Shown: positions 22,296 through 30,975 of the stretch, piece after piece | How positions within the stretch are numbered: the first letter of the stretch is position 1 | Layout of the letters: every line of letters begins with the position of its first letter | NCBI GenBank assembly: GCA_963753845.1 | Contig: CAVWEI010000006.1 | Span: 1-64,000, forward strand | Direction: 5' to 3' | Length of the DNA stretch: 64,000 nucleotides | DNA from: Thiosocius sp963753845 | GTDB lineage: Bacteria > Pseudomonadota > Gammaproteobacteria > Chromatiales > Chromatiaceae | Translations under genes and position numbers: made by a program | Notes under the pieces: generated by a model | Databases searched by the model: none | The model's input: the letters and a program-made list of their open reading frames with translations, nothing else | Told to the model about the DNA's origin: nothing

Positions 22296-25097
22296 TCAGT
22301 GCATGGCTGTGGCCAGGCGCTGCTCCAGCTGGCGTTTGAGGCGCAGAAGTTCCATCAGCGGGCATGCGCCGCCGGAGTCGCCCTCGGCACTGATCACCCC
22401 GGTCAGGTAGACCGGGTAGGTCTCGCCCTCGGTGCGTCGCAGCCGCCGTAGCTCCCGTGCGACCTGCAGGTAAAGGTCATCGCCCAGCAGCAGGGAATCG
22501 AACTCCTGGTTGCCGAGCTGCAGCCGGAAACCTTCCTGCAGTCGGCCACCGGGGCCCACTGCGAGCACCAGCTCGGTGTGGTCGGTCACCTTGGTGCGGG
22601 GCACCTTGATCGGCTTGACCTGCCACTCCCCCGTCGACTGTCGCCCGACCCGCGCGAACTCCGGGCTCGGGTTGCCCGCGCCATCACTTGAACCCAGGAT
22701 GCGCCGGCTGGCAACGGTATCGAGAAACCGTTGCTGCTGTATCAGCAGGTGATACTCGTCCGCACCGCCTACCCATTGCTGAAACACCGCGCCATTTTCG
22801 TCGAAGATGTATAGCTGGATACCGCGCTCGCGCACCCGGTAAAACAGTTGGATCAGGCCAGGCTCATTGCGTGTCATCAATGCAGGCAGCGGCGAGTCCT
22901 GCATGCTCATGTGATCGATCCGGGTCGGCAGGAAAGTCGAGACGGATTCGGCCAGGTGATGTTCGAGGTCGTCGAGTTCGCCCACGGGGGACCATGCGTA
23001 GTGATCGCCCTTGTGGTGGATCTGGTAGAAGTGGTCGGCGATGCGCAGCAGGTAACGCGCACTGCGGCCCAGCTTGACGAAGGTGTTGGCGACAGACTGT
23101 GCCAGTTTAGCCACCCGGTTGGCGATGGCGCGACCACGCGTAGAAGAGAAGCTGTACGCGAGAATGGAACTGGGTTTGTGTGCATGCGGTGCGAACAGGT
23201 CCAGGTACCGGCACAGGCAATCCAAGAGGTCTTCGCCCCCGTTGGGATAGGTCTCTATGCGCACTTCGCCCCAGGTGGTGGTGTAAAGGTGCTCGATATT
23301 GGCTACAAGGCATTCGTGCGCGGCGCCGAAACTCAGCGCGTCCACCCGCTCACTGATCAGTTGATAGCCGGCATCGGCGTGTGCCGCCAGGGGATTCTTG
23401 CCGACGTTGACGAACCACATCGAGAGCCGGCCGCGCGCGATGTCGGCATAGGCCTCGAGGTTGCCGTCACCCGCCTGGTTGCGACTGAGGCGTTTGCGCA
23501 GGGTCTTGAGTATCTTGTCCTGCTCCGGCTCGCCGTAACCCGGTGACTTGGGCAGGTAGTGCGCCTGGGTGCTGCGCTCGCAGATCCCGTTGAGGTGCAG
23601 CCAGGCCAGTATCTCGACCAGGCTGATGCTGGTCTTGACCGGTGTATGCGGCAGTTCATCGGGCGGATGCAGAAACAGCTGCCAGCGCACCGGCAGGTCG
23701 TTGACCCGGCGGAGCCAAAGCGTGCGCTCAGAAAGGTCGCGCGAGATCCCGGGGTTTACCCGGTCGATCTTTCCCGGTCTTTTGTCCAGTGCGGCATAAA
23801 GCTTGCGCCCGAGCAATGCCAGGTCGCGGGTGTCCAGGTGCGCCACGGCATCCTGCTCGCGTGCAAACTCGGTCAGCAGGCGGTAGCTGCGCGAGAGTTC
23901 CGAGACCAGGGCATTGCGTTCCTCCACCACGCGCTCGAGTTTCCACGCCGTACGCGTGTCCAGCAGCATGATTTCGGTGTCACTCCAACCCCATTGGGCG
24001 CACTCACTGAGCATCTGCTGGCGGCGCCAGTCCAGATGCGCGCCGGGGCGCGCCAGCAGTTGCCCGGTCTTGAAATAAAAGGCGCGCCTCGCCAGTTGAA
24101 GGCGTTCCGGCTCGTTGCGTGCCTCGAGATAATGGGTAATGCGCTGGAGGATCAGCAGGTAGGGGTCGACACTGTCGGCATCGACGTCGTCGCCCTCGTA
24201 GACGGCGCGCTTGGTCTCCATGCACAGCCAGTCGACCTTCGGGTATTCGGAGGCATAGGCCTCCAGCAGCATCAGCTTGAGCAGTGACTTGTAGGGCGCG
24301 TCGATGCCCTTGAACAGCTGCCAGTGGGCGACCCCGAAGAACTCCTCGGCAGGCAGCATGTGCAGCCCTCCGAAGTCCAGCCAGTGGCTGGGCTGGATGA
24401 AACGTTTTTCGCTCAGGCGCCGGGTGTAATCCGTGTACCGATGCTCCTGCTCCGGAGGCACGATCCACCACAGCAGCGGGTTGCCGGCCAGCAGGATGCC
24501 CGTGCGGTAGAACTCCTCCAGCAGCAGGGTGTGCTGGGTGCGGCCGCTGCTCTCCTTCGACAGCTGCTCCACGGCGCCGTCACGAAAGGATTCCGCATTC
24601 ATCAGGAAAAAATGCGCATGCAGTCCGATCTCGGTGGCGCGTTGTTCCAGCAGTGCGGCCTTGCGTCGCAGTGCCGTGAGGCCGTTCTCGTCGATACCGC
24701 CGGTGTGGCAGAGCCAGAAGTCAAGGTCGCTGCCCGCGGTCTGACCCAGACTGCCCATGCTGCCCATCAGATACAGGCCGAGTATCGGAAACTCGCGATA
24801 GTGCCGCTTGTCATCTTTGAAGCCACGCGCATAGCGCCGCGCCAGGAGAAGCTGTATGCGATCGGGGCGATAGCCGATGACGCCCGCGGGGGTCTCGCTG
24901 GAGACATACCCGGGGAGCATGGGGTGATTGACGTGCCACAGCAGCGGCAGCAGGTCGAAGAAACTGCGTTGCTCGTGGGTCAATGTGGCGCGTATCCGGC
25001 GCAGGCGCTTGTCACCCAGTGCAAGGAACCGGCCGACGATGCGATTCAATCGTTTACGACCCAGCCCCTCTTCGTGATCGGTTGCGGGTTCGCTCAT
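22296..25097 (-). CDS. cyaA: Class I adenylate cyclase
   Basis: This 933-residue enzyme makes cyclic AMP from ATP. The N-terminal catalytic half contains the nucleotidyltransferase signature GSMGSLGQTAGSDLDFWLC near residue 112, with the paired aspartates that bind metal. Conserved class I segments such as LLLEEFYRTG and YASEYPKVDWLC follow. The C-terminal half is the regulatory domain of the family, and length and layout match the group. It starts 17 bp after the stop of a PAS/degenerate-GGDEF gene, so the two are probably one transcript. Confidence 0.96.
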   Translation of the reverse strand: MSEPATDHEEGLGRKRLNRIVGRFLALGDKRLRRIRATLTHEQRSFFDLLPLLWHVNHPMLPGYVSSETPAGVIGYRPDRIQLLLARRYARGFKDDKRHYREFPILGLYLMGSMGSLGQTAGSDLDFWLCHTGGIDENGLTALRRKAALLEQRATEIGLHAHFFLMNAESFRDGAVEQLSKESSGRTQHTLLLEEFYRTGILLAGNPLLWWIVPPEQEHRYTDYTRRLSEKRFIQPSHWLDFGGLHMLPAEEFFGVAHWQLFKGIDAPYKSLLKLMLLEAYASEYPKVDWLCMETKRAVYEGDDVDADSVDPYLLILQRITHYLEARNEPERLQLARRAFYFKTGQLLARPGAHLDWRRQQMLSECAQWGWSDTEIMLLDTRTAWKLERVVEERNALVSELSRSYRLLTEFAREQDAVAHLDTRDLALLGRKLYAALDKRPGKIDRVNPGISRDLSERTLWLRRVNDLPVRWQLFLHPPDELPHTPVKTSISLVEILAWLHLNGICERSTQAHYLPKSPGYGEPEQDKILKTLRKRLSRNQAGDGNLEAYADIARGRLSMWFVNVGKNPLAAHADAGYQLISERVDALSFGAAHECLVANIEHLYTTTWGEVRIETYPNGGEDLLDCLCRYLDLFAPHAHKPSSILAYSFSSTRGRAIANRVAKLAQSVANTFVKLGRSARYLLRIADHFYQIHHKGDHYAWSPVGELDDLEHHLAESVSTFLPTRIDHMSMQDSPLPALMTRNEPGLIQLFYRVRERGIQLYIFDENGAVFQQWVGGADEYHLLIQQQRFLDTVASRRILGSSDGAGNPSPEFARVGRQSTGEWQVKPIKVPRTKVTDHTELVLAVGPGGRLQEGFRLQLGNQEFDSLLLGDDLYLQVARELRRLRRTEGETYPVYLTGVISAEGDSGGACPLMELLRLKRQLEQRLATAMH

Positions 25098-25114
25098 GGC
25101 CGCATTCCCGGCCG

Positions 25115-25924
25115 TCAGACGCCGCTATTTTCCCGAAGGTCGTTGAGTGTGTGGCGCAGCAGGGTGCGCATATCGTCACCCTTCGTCCAGCAGGCCAGGC
25201 CAAAGGTCAGGCGTGGGCGCACATTGCCGCAAAGCTCCGGCAGCAGCATGCCGTTCTGCTCGGCGGCGATCTTTGCGAGCAGCCTCCGGGCATCGGTACC
25301 GTTGGTCTCGGGCAGGACCAGCAGGAAAAGGTTGTCCTCCCAGCGCGCGATCTGGTCTACCCAGCGCAGCCGGTCGCGCAGGAAGCGCGACACGGAGAGC
25401 ACGGCAGGGTCGGTGGACAGCGGCTGCACGCCGTCCGGCGACTGCAGATCAATATGCACGAGCACGGTGCTGAGCGGGTTCAGGTAGCGCCGGCTGCGCG
25501 AGAGGTGCAGTTCGAGCGCCTGGCTGATGGCACGCTTGTTGGGCATGCCGGTGAGTTCATCGGTCAGTTTGAGGTCTTCCACCTGTTGCTGCAGGCGGGC
25601 GTTCTCCTCGGCCGATTTTTTCAGCGCGCTCACATCCAGCGCGCTGAAAAGCTGCTGGCCGTCCGCCACGCGACGCGTTTCGCGTTTTACCCAGCGACCG
25701 CCGCCGACTTGAAACAACCCGGGTTCGGCCGTCAACAGGCTTTGTGCCGACTGCGGGAGCTGCGCGGTCGACTTGCCGATCAATTCGTTGGCCGGTATGT
25801 CCAGCAGCTCGCTCATGGCGTCGCTGAGCCAGGTGATGCGGCCATCCTGGTCGAGCAACAGCAGTCCGAGCGGCAGCTCCTGAAGTAGAGTCTGATCTAT
25901 CTGATTCATGGCGCTTTGCTGCAT
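25115..25924 (-). CDS. PAS protein with degenerate GGDEF domain, upstream of cyaA
   Basis: A 269-residue cytosolic protein: PAS domain (about 12-100, with GLLLLDQDGRITWLSDAM), a short coiled coil (100-118), then a GGDEF fold opening with LTDELTGMPNKRA (about 118-265). The signature active-site loop reads RWEDN in place of GGDEF, and the substrate-binding region is also altered, so diguanylate cyclase activity is unlikely. It may act as a sensor or binding module. The ATG at 25924 follows a strong AAGGGGGAG ribosome site. The gene stops 17 bp before cyaA, suggesting a role in controlling or partnering cAMP synthesis (inference). Confidence 0.85.
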   Translation of the reverse strand: MQQSAMNQIDQTLLQELPLGLLLLDQDGRITWLSDAMSELLDIPANELIGKSTAQLPQSAQSLLTAEPGLFQVGGGRWVKRETRRVADGQQLFSALDVSALKKSAEENARLQQQVEDLKLTDELTGMPNKRAISQALELHLSRSRRYLNPLSTVLVHIDLQSPDGVQPLSTDPAVLSVSRFLRDRLRWVDQIARWEDNLFLLVLPETNGTDARRLLAKIAAEQNGMLLPELCGNVRPRLTFGLACWTKGDDMRTLLRHTLNDLRENSGV

Positions 25925-26062
25925 TCGCTCCCCCTTGAGCGTTGCCTTTGGCAGGCTGGTTGTTGTGCAGCCTTAAATTCGGCCGATTCCCCCTGATCTT
26001 TAACCGGCCGTTCGCCGCCACCAGCCTGGACGAAAGTGATTTCCGGGCTAGGATTGGCAGGG

Positions 26063-26524
26063 ATGGCAAGTGAAAAACCAACCGATCGGGCGGTGACGCC
26101 GGGGCCTGGCATGACGCCTGCTGAACCGCTGTGGCGGCTGGCGCCGACCCGCGGCGAGGACGGGCGCAGCCTGGCCGATTTCATGATGCTGATCCCAGGC
26201 CTCGCCGGCAGGCCGGGCGTTTGCCGCGACCAGGTGGTGATGAGCATCCGCGAGGTGTGCGAGTCCTACGGTGACCAGGTCGCCTTTGCCGACGTCAACT
26301 TCGCTATCAATGTGCTGTGGGTCAGCGTGGTTGCAGAACCGGGATTGGGTGGCCGCGTGGCCGGGTCGATCCGTGAGCGTGTGCCGGATGCCCTGCTGGT
26401 CGGTGGTCAGCTGGCGTTGGGCGGCGGCCTTCAGAGCGCGGATCCGCCCCGTCACCGCTGGTGGCGCCGGTTGCGCGGCCTGTCGCGCCGCGCCATGCGG
26501 CGGTTGCAGGCGCCGGGCTCCTGA
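26063..26524 (+). CDS. Hypothetical protein
   Basis: A 153-residue protein I do not recognise. The ATG at 26063 has AGGA nine bases upstream; a GTG nine codons earlier is possible. It lacks a signal peptide and clear transmembrane segments. The central part (LADFMMLIPGLAGRP, REVCESYGDQVAFADVNFAI, VAGSIRERVPDALLVGG) looks like a compact alpha/beta domain. The last 24 residues are very basic and Trp/Arg-rich (HRWWRRLRGLSRRAMRR), which could contact membrane or nucleic acid. It is divergent from the PAS-GGDEF/cyaA unit and its stop lies 3 bp from that of the convergent MazG-like gene. Confidence 0.7.
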   Translation: MASEKPTDRAVTPGPGMTPAEPLWRLAPTRGEDGRSLADFMMLIPGLAGRPGVCRDQVVMSIREVCESYGDQVAFADVNFAINVLWVSVVAEPGLGGRVAGSIRERVPDALLVGGQLALGGGLQSADPPRHRWWRRLRGLSRRAMRRLQAPGS

Positions 26525-26527
26525 ACT

Positions 26528-26890
26528 TTATTCCCGTTCGTATTCTTCGGCGCGCCGCGCGTCGCCACGCACCTTTCCGGCCGGGTAGCGCGCCTGGTTG
26601 ATGTCCAGCTTGCGGTAGGCGGCGTCGATGAGGTCTATGTCGAGGCGCTGGGCGAGCCGTACCAGGTAGATCAGGATATCCGCCATCTCCAGCGCGACGA
26701 GGTCCTTCCGGTCCGCTTCCAGGCTCGCGCTCTGCTCCTCACTGAGCCACTGAAAGTGCTCGAGCAACTCCCCGGCCTCCCCGGCCAGGGCCATGCTCAG
26801 GTTCTTGGGCGAGTGGAACTGTTCCCAGTCCCGGTCACGCGCGAAAGCGAGCAATTTGGTATCGAGGTCGTCCAGGGAGTCTCGGGGCAT
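26528..26890 (-). CDS. MazG-like nucleotide pyrophosphohydrolase
   Basis: A 120-residue all-alpha NTP pyrophosphatase of the MazG-like/RS21-C6 type, which hydrolyses (d)NTPs such as dCTP analogues to monophosphates and pyrophosphate. The metal-binding acidic pattern is present: EAGELLEHFQW (about 38-48) and EMADILIYLVRLA (about 68-80), an EXXE...EXXD arrangement. The opening DLDTKLLAFARDRDWEQFH is also typical. It would clean the nucleotide pool. The exact substrate is not predictable. It is not the toxin-antitoxin-linked two-domain MazG. Confidence 0.92.
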   Translation of the reverse strand: MPRDSLDDLDTKLLAFARDRDWEQFHSPKNLSMALAGEAGELLEHFQWLSEEQSASLEADRKDLVALEMADILIYLVRLAQRLDIDLIDAAYRKLDINQARYPAGKVRGDARRAEEYERE

Positions 26891-26969
26891 GATCGGGCCG
26901 GTGTCGCTGCTGTGGATACCGATATCTCAACATGTCCGCGCCTCTCCGGCCAGCCGCCGGGGGCCCATC

Positions 26970-29285
26970 TCAAGCTGAAATCGCCTCTTCACCGCTCAGT
27001 TGGATGCGCAGCTCGTCTGCCAATACGGGTCTGCTGTAAAGGTTCCCCTGGCCGAGTTCGCAGTGGTAGACGAGCAGGAAGCCCGCCTGTTCCCGGGTCT
27101 CTATTCCTTCTGCGATGACTTCCAGGTCCAGTGCATGGGCCATCGCGATGATGGCCCTGATCAGGGAGGCGTTGGCATCGCCGGCCGGGATCTGGCTGGT
27201 GAAGCTGCTATCGATCTTCAGGACATCGAAGGGGAAGCGCTGCAGGTAGTTCAGGGCCGAATAGCCGGTGCCAAAATCGTCGATGGAAAGCCGCACACCG
27301 ATGCGGTCGAGCTGGTTGATGAGCTCCGAGACCTCCGACCGGTCGTCTATCAGGATGGTCTCGGTGATCTCCAGTTCCAGCTGGCTGGGCATCAGGCCGG
27401 ACTGACGCAAGGCCAGCAGCACGCAGTCGAGCAAACGCCCCGGGCGGTTGAACTGCTTGGCCGAAAGGTTCACGGAGACGCGGAACCGGTGATCCTGGTG
27501 CATCAGGCTGACGATCCTGCAGGCCTCGATCAGAACCCACTCTCCGATCTCGTGAATGAGGCCCGTTTCTTCCGCCACCGGGATGAATTTTTCGGGCGGA
27601 ACCCCTCCGAGTTCACGGTTGTTCCAGCGCAGCAGGGCCTCAACCGCGACTATCCTCCCCGAGCTCATGTCGACGATCGGCTGAAACAAAAGGTGAAACT
27701 CGTCCCGCTCCAGGGCGTGCCGCAGGTTGTTCTCGAGCCGCATGCTCTCGATGGCCATGGCGTCCATCGAGGGGTCGTAGTAGCAGTAGCGGTTGCGCCC
27801 CTGCTCCTTGGCGGCGTACATGGCGATATCTGCATTCTTGAGCAGCTTCTGGGGCTCGGAGCCACCCTGGGGGAAGGCGGCGATGCCGATACTGGCACCA
27901 ACGAAGAATTCATGGTCCCCGATATAGAAGGGTTCCGCCAGCGCCTTGAGCATCTGCTTGGCGCAGCGCTCCCAGTCGGCGTGCTCCGGCATCTCCGGAC
28001 AGATCACCAGAAACTCGTCCCCGCCAAGCCGTGACACGGTGTCGCTTTCGCGTACCTGCGCCTGGAGTCTTTGTGCCGCCTCGTGCAGCAGTTCGTCGCC
28101 TGCCGCATGACCGAGCGAATCGTTGACCTGCTTGAAACGGTCCAGGTCGAGGAACAAGGCGACCACGCCGCCGCCTTCACGCTTTGCCCACTTTATTGCC
28201 TGCGCGAGGCGGTCCATGGCGAGGTTGCGGTTCGGAAGCCCGGTGAGTTGATCGAAGTTGGCCTGGTGGGCGAGTTTCTGCTCGGACTCGACCCGTTTGT
28301 CGATCTCGCGCTGCAGGCGTTCATTCTGTTCGCGCAACAGGCTCCCCTGCTGTGTGGTGGACTGGAAGCGCCTCTTCAGGACCAGGTTGTGGCTGTTCAG
28401 GCGCAACAGGTAGACCACACCCGCCAGCAGGGGCAGGGCAATCAGGGTGATTGCAGCGAGGAAAAGCGGCGAGGTGAAAAACCCCCGGGTACCCGAAAGA
28501 TCCGGCAGGGTCAGGATGCGCAATCCTGTGTCGGCCACCTTGGCGCTCAACACGGTATCGCCCCGGTCCTGCGCCTCGGACAGCCAGCGGCTCCAGTCGT
28601 GCCCCCTGTTGGCGGCGACGACGCCGCCCCGGGGGTCGACCAGTACTGTACGCACCTGGTGGGGCAGGTCGCCCCTGTCTGCCAGGAAAGGCCGCAGGAT
28701 ATTAGGTGCGTCGACGACCGCGACAAGATAGCCGGCCGGATCATCGCGGTGGATCACCGCTGCGGTGAAGGTAAGGGTCGCGCCCTCGGTACCGGCGTCG
28801 ATTCGAAGCCGGCCCAAATCCGGCGCCTTGCGGACGCGATGGGTGCGGTTGCCCTCGACCGCCTCCGTGCCACCGACTTCGAGCAGCACCTGGCCGTTGT
28901 TTTCGACCAGTGCAATGCTGCCGAAGGCGGGCTCCCCGTGTGCCCGCTTGAGATCCCGGAAACGCTCGAAGTCCCGGGAAACCGCCAGCAGGCCGGCGTG
29001 CTGCGGGCCACCGCTCACTGGCATTCCGGGTTTACGGTTGGCAAAGAAGGTCCGGAGCTGCCCGCTCTCACTCAGCCGGTCGAGGGAGCCCTGAAGGTCG
29101 GCGAGAAAATAGGCCACCGTGGCGGCCTGTTTCTCGATACTCAGCAGTTCCTGCGCCGCCAGCGCCTCTCGCAGGCGCGATTGACCGAGGAAACCGAAGG
29201 CGATCAGCGCGGCGAGGTAAAGGCCGAGTAAGGCGCCGGCGATGACGATCGCGTTGCTGTTCTTGCGATGATGGGCGGGGGCCAT
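26970..29285 (-). CDS. Membrane-bound GGDEF-EAL c-di-GMP protein
   Basis: A 771-residue inner-membrane signalling protein. TM1 is at about 12-35, followed by a periplasmic sensor domain (about 36-270), TM2 at about 275-296, a coiled linker, GGDEF (about 335-505) and EAL (about 520-765). The cyclase loop RLGGDEF is intact. EAL residues look complete: EALLRW, NLSAKQF, ELEITET, DDFGTGYS, LKID and AEGIET. It may therefore synthesise and degrade c-di-GMP, with one activity usually dominant. The periplasmic part has no motif I can name. It stands alone on the minus strand, about 200 bp beyond the argH stop. Confidence 0.94.
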   Translation of the reverse strand: MAPAHHRKNSNAIVIAGALLGLYLAALIAFGFLGQSRLREALAAQELLSIEKQAATVAYFLADLQGSLDRLSESGQLRTFFANRKPGMPVSGGPQHAGLLAVSRDFERFRDLKRAHGEPAFGSIALVENNGQVLLEVGGTEAVEGNRTHRVRKAPDLGRLRIDAGTEGATLTFTAAVIHRDDPAGYLVAVVDAPNILRPFLADRGDLPHQVRTVLVDPRGGVVAANRGHDWSRWLSEAQDRGDTVLSAKVADTGLRILTLPDLSGTRGFFTSPLFLAAITLIALPLLAGVVYLLRLNSHNLVLKRRFQSTTQQGSLLREQNERLQREIDKRVESEQKLAHQANFDQLTGLPNRNLAMDRLAQAIKWAKREGGGVVALFLDLDRFKQVNDSLGHAAGDELLHEAAQRLQAQVRESDTVSRLGGDEFLVICPEMPEHADWERCAKQMLKALAEPFYIGDHEFFVGASIGIAAFPQGGSEPQKLLKNADIAMYAAKEQGRNRYCYYDPSMDAMAIESMRLENNLRHALERDEFHLLFQPIVDMSSGRIVAVEALLRWNNRELGGVPPEKFIPVAEETGLIHEIGEWVLIEACRIVSLMHQDHRFRVSVNLSAKQFNRPGRLLDCVLLALRQSGLMPSQLELEITETILIDDRSEVSELINQLDRIGVRLSIDDFGTGYSALNYLQRFPFDVLKIDSSFTSQIPAGDANASLIRAIIAMAHALDLEVIAEGIETREQAGFLLVYHCELGQGNLYSRPVLADELRIQLSGEEAISA

Positions 29286-29488
29286 GGGGCGTTTCTACGG
29301 CGTTTCGTTTCGGCCGGACGGCCTGACCGGACGGCGGCAATCAAAGAACGACGCGCGCTTGCCCGGCTTGTATATCGAATAGCCCTCAGTCATTTCCCCG
29401 GATTCGACCGCCCGGCCGCCCAAAATGGATTACACAGGGCGTAGCGGCAGAGGGCAGAGCGAATTGAGGGGCAGTCGGGTGATCCGGC

Positions 29489-30868
29489 TTACGCGAGGCG
29501 TGCGCGTGCGCGCTGGACGGCGGCACGGACCTGGGCGGGGGCGGTGCCGCCGATATGATCGCGCGCGGCGACCGAACCCTCCAGGGTCAGGTGGTCGAAG
29601 ACATCCGCGCCGATTGCGCCGGAGAACTGCTGAAGCTCTCCAAGGTCGAGATCGGCCAGATCGCAGCCCTTCCGGACGCAATGGGCAACCGATTTGCCGA
29701 CTACCTCGTGCGCATCGCGGAACGGGATTCCCTTACGCACCAGGTAGTCGGCCAGATCGGTGGCGGTGGCAAATCCCTTCAGCGCCGCCTGGCGCATCTC
29801 GAGCTTGTTGCAGTGGATCGCAGGGATCATGTCTGCAAACACCTTGAGAGAGCCCTTGAGGTTGTCCACCGTATCGAACAGCGGCTCCTTGTCCTCTTGG
29901 TTGTCCTTGTTGTAGGCCAGGGGCTGGGACTTCATCAGGGTCAGCAGGGCCACCAGATGGCCGAACACGCGGCCGGACTTTCCGCGTATCAGCTCCGGCA
30001 CATCGGGGTTCTTCTTCTGCGGCATGATCGACGACCCGGTGCAGAAGCTGTCGGACAGGGTGACGAAATGGAACTGCGCGGACGACCAGAGGATCAGTTC
30101 TTCGCTCATGCGCGAGAGATGCATCATCAGGATGCTCGCTGCGGCGGCGAACTCGATAGCAAAGTCACGGTCCGAGACCGCGTCCAGCGAGTTTTCGGCC
30201 GGCCGCTCGAATCCCAGCAGCTCGGCGGTGTAGTGGCGGTCGATCGGGTAGCTGGTGCCGGCCAGCGCGGCCGAGCCCAGGGGCATGATGTTGACTCGGG
30301 CGGCGCAATCCGCCATGCGGTCGTGGTCGCGGTCGAGCATCTCGAACCAGGCCATCATGTGATGGCCGAAGGTGATCGGCTGTGCGGTCTGCAGGTGCGT
30401 AAAGCCCGGGAGGACGGTGTCCGCCTCTCGTTCGGCCAGATCCAGCAGGGCGTGCTGGAACCGCCGGATTGCGACCCGGACCTCGGCCAGCTCGGCGCGC
30501 AGCCACAGGCGCACGTCGGTGGCGACCTGGTCGTTGCGCGAACGCCCCGTGTGCAGTTTCTTGCCGGCGGTCCCGATGTCCCCGGTGAGCGCCGCCTCGA
30601 TGTTCATGTGCACATCCTCCAGCGCCACCGACCAGTCAAACGCACCTGCCTCGATGCGCTCCAGTATCCTGTGCAGTCCCTCGACGATGCTGTCGCGTTC
30701 CTCGCCGGTCAGAATTCCCTGGTGTGCCAGCATGGTGGCGTGCGCGATCGAGCCCTGGATATCGTAGGGCGCCAGGCGCTGGTCGAACTCCACGGAGGCG
30801 GTGAAGGCCTCGACGAAGGCGTCGGTGGGCTCGGAAAAGCGGCCCGCCCAGAGTTTTTTGTCGGACAT
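29489..30868 (-). CDS. argH: Argininosuccinate lyase
   Basis: ArgH splits argininosuccinate to arginine and fumarate, the last step of arginine synthesis. The 459-residue protein starts MSDKKLWAGRF at 30868. A GTG four codons earlier is possible but adds no conserved residues. The fumarase/aspartase-superfamily signature GSSIMPQKKNPDV carries the catalytic Ser loop, and TGRSRNDQVATD and FTHLQTAQP are typical of ArgH. It is divergently placed from the AlgZ-like kinase gene, an arrangement also seen in pseudomonads. Confidence 0.97.
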   Translation of the reverse strand: MSDKKLWAGRFSEPTDAFVEAFTASVEFDQRLAPYDIQGSIAHATMLAHQGILTGEERDSIVEGLHRILERIEAGAFDWSVALEDVHMNIEAALTGDIGTAGKKLHTGRSRNDQVATDVRLWLRAELAEVRVAIRRFQHALLDLAEREADTVLPGFTHLQTAQPITFGHHMMAWFEMLDRDHDRMADCAARVNIMPLGSAALAGTSYPIDRHYTAELLGFERPAENSLDAVSDRDFAIEFAAAASILMMHLSRMSEELILWSSAQFHFVTLSDSFCTGSSIMPQKKNPDVPELIRGKSGRVFGHLVALLTLMKSQPLAYNKDNQEDKEPLFDTVDNLKGSLKVFADMIPAIHCNKLEMRQAALKGFATATDLADYLVRKGIPFRDAHEVVGKSVAHCVRKGCDLADLDLGELQQFSGAIGADVFDHLTLEGSVAARDHIGGTAPAQVRAAVQRARARLA

Positions 30869-30900
30869 GGATATAGGCACCGGGTTTCTGTGAACCCGTG

Positions 30901-30906
30901 ATTATA
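30901..30906 (-). promoter_or_regulatory. Consensus -10 hexamer upstream of argH
   Basis: On the minus strand TATAAT lies 32 bp upstream of the argH ATG. No good -35 is found at 16-18 bp, so it may need an activator or an extended -10. No ARG-box-like operator was recognised. Confidence 0.4.
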
Positions 30907-30962
30907 TTCGCTAAGTGCGCAACGTATCGGTCGGGGTGCGAGGTAGGATGGCGTCGATCCCA

Positions 30963-30968
30963 TATACT
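30963..30968 (+). promoter_or_regulatory. Possible -10 element directly before the algZ-like gene
   Basis: TATACT ends 7 bp before the ATG at 30976. If used, transcription would begin at or next to the start codon and give a leaderless or nearly leaderless message. This would fit the absence of a clear ribosome site before that ATG. No convincing -35 is visible. Confidence 0.25.
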
Positions 30969-30975
30969 CGGGTTC

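Noticed and set aside
29555..30901. 448-residue plus-strand frame opposite argH
   Set aside because: It is the complement of an unambiguous argininosuccinate lyase and has no recognisable domain.
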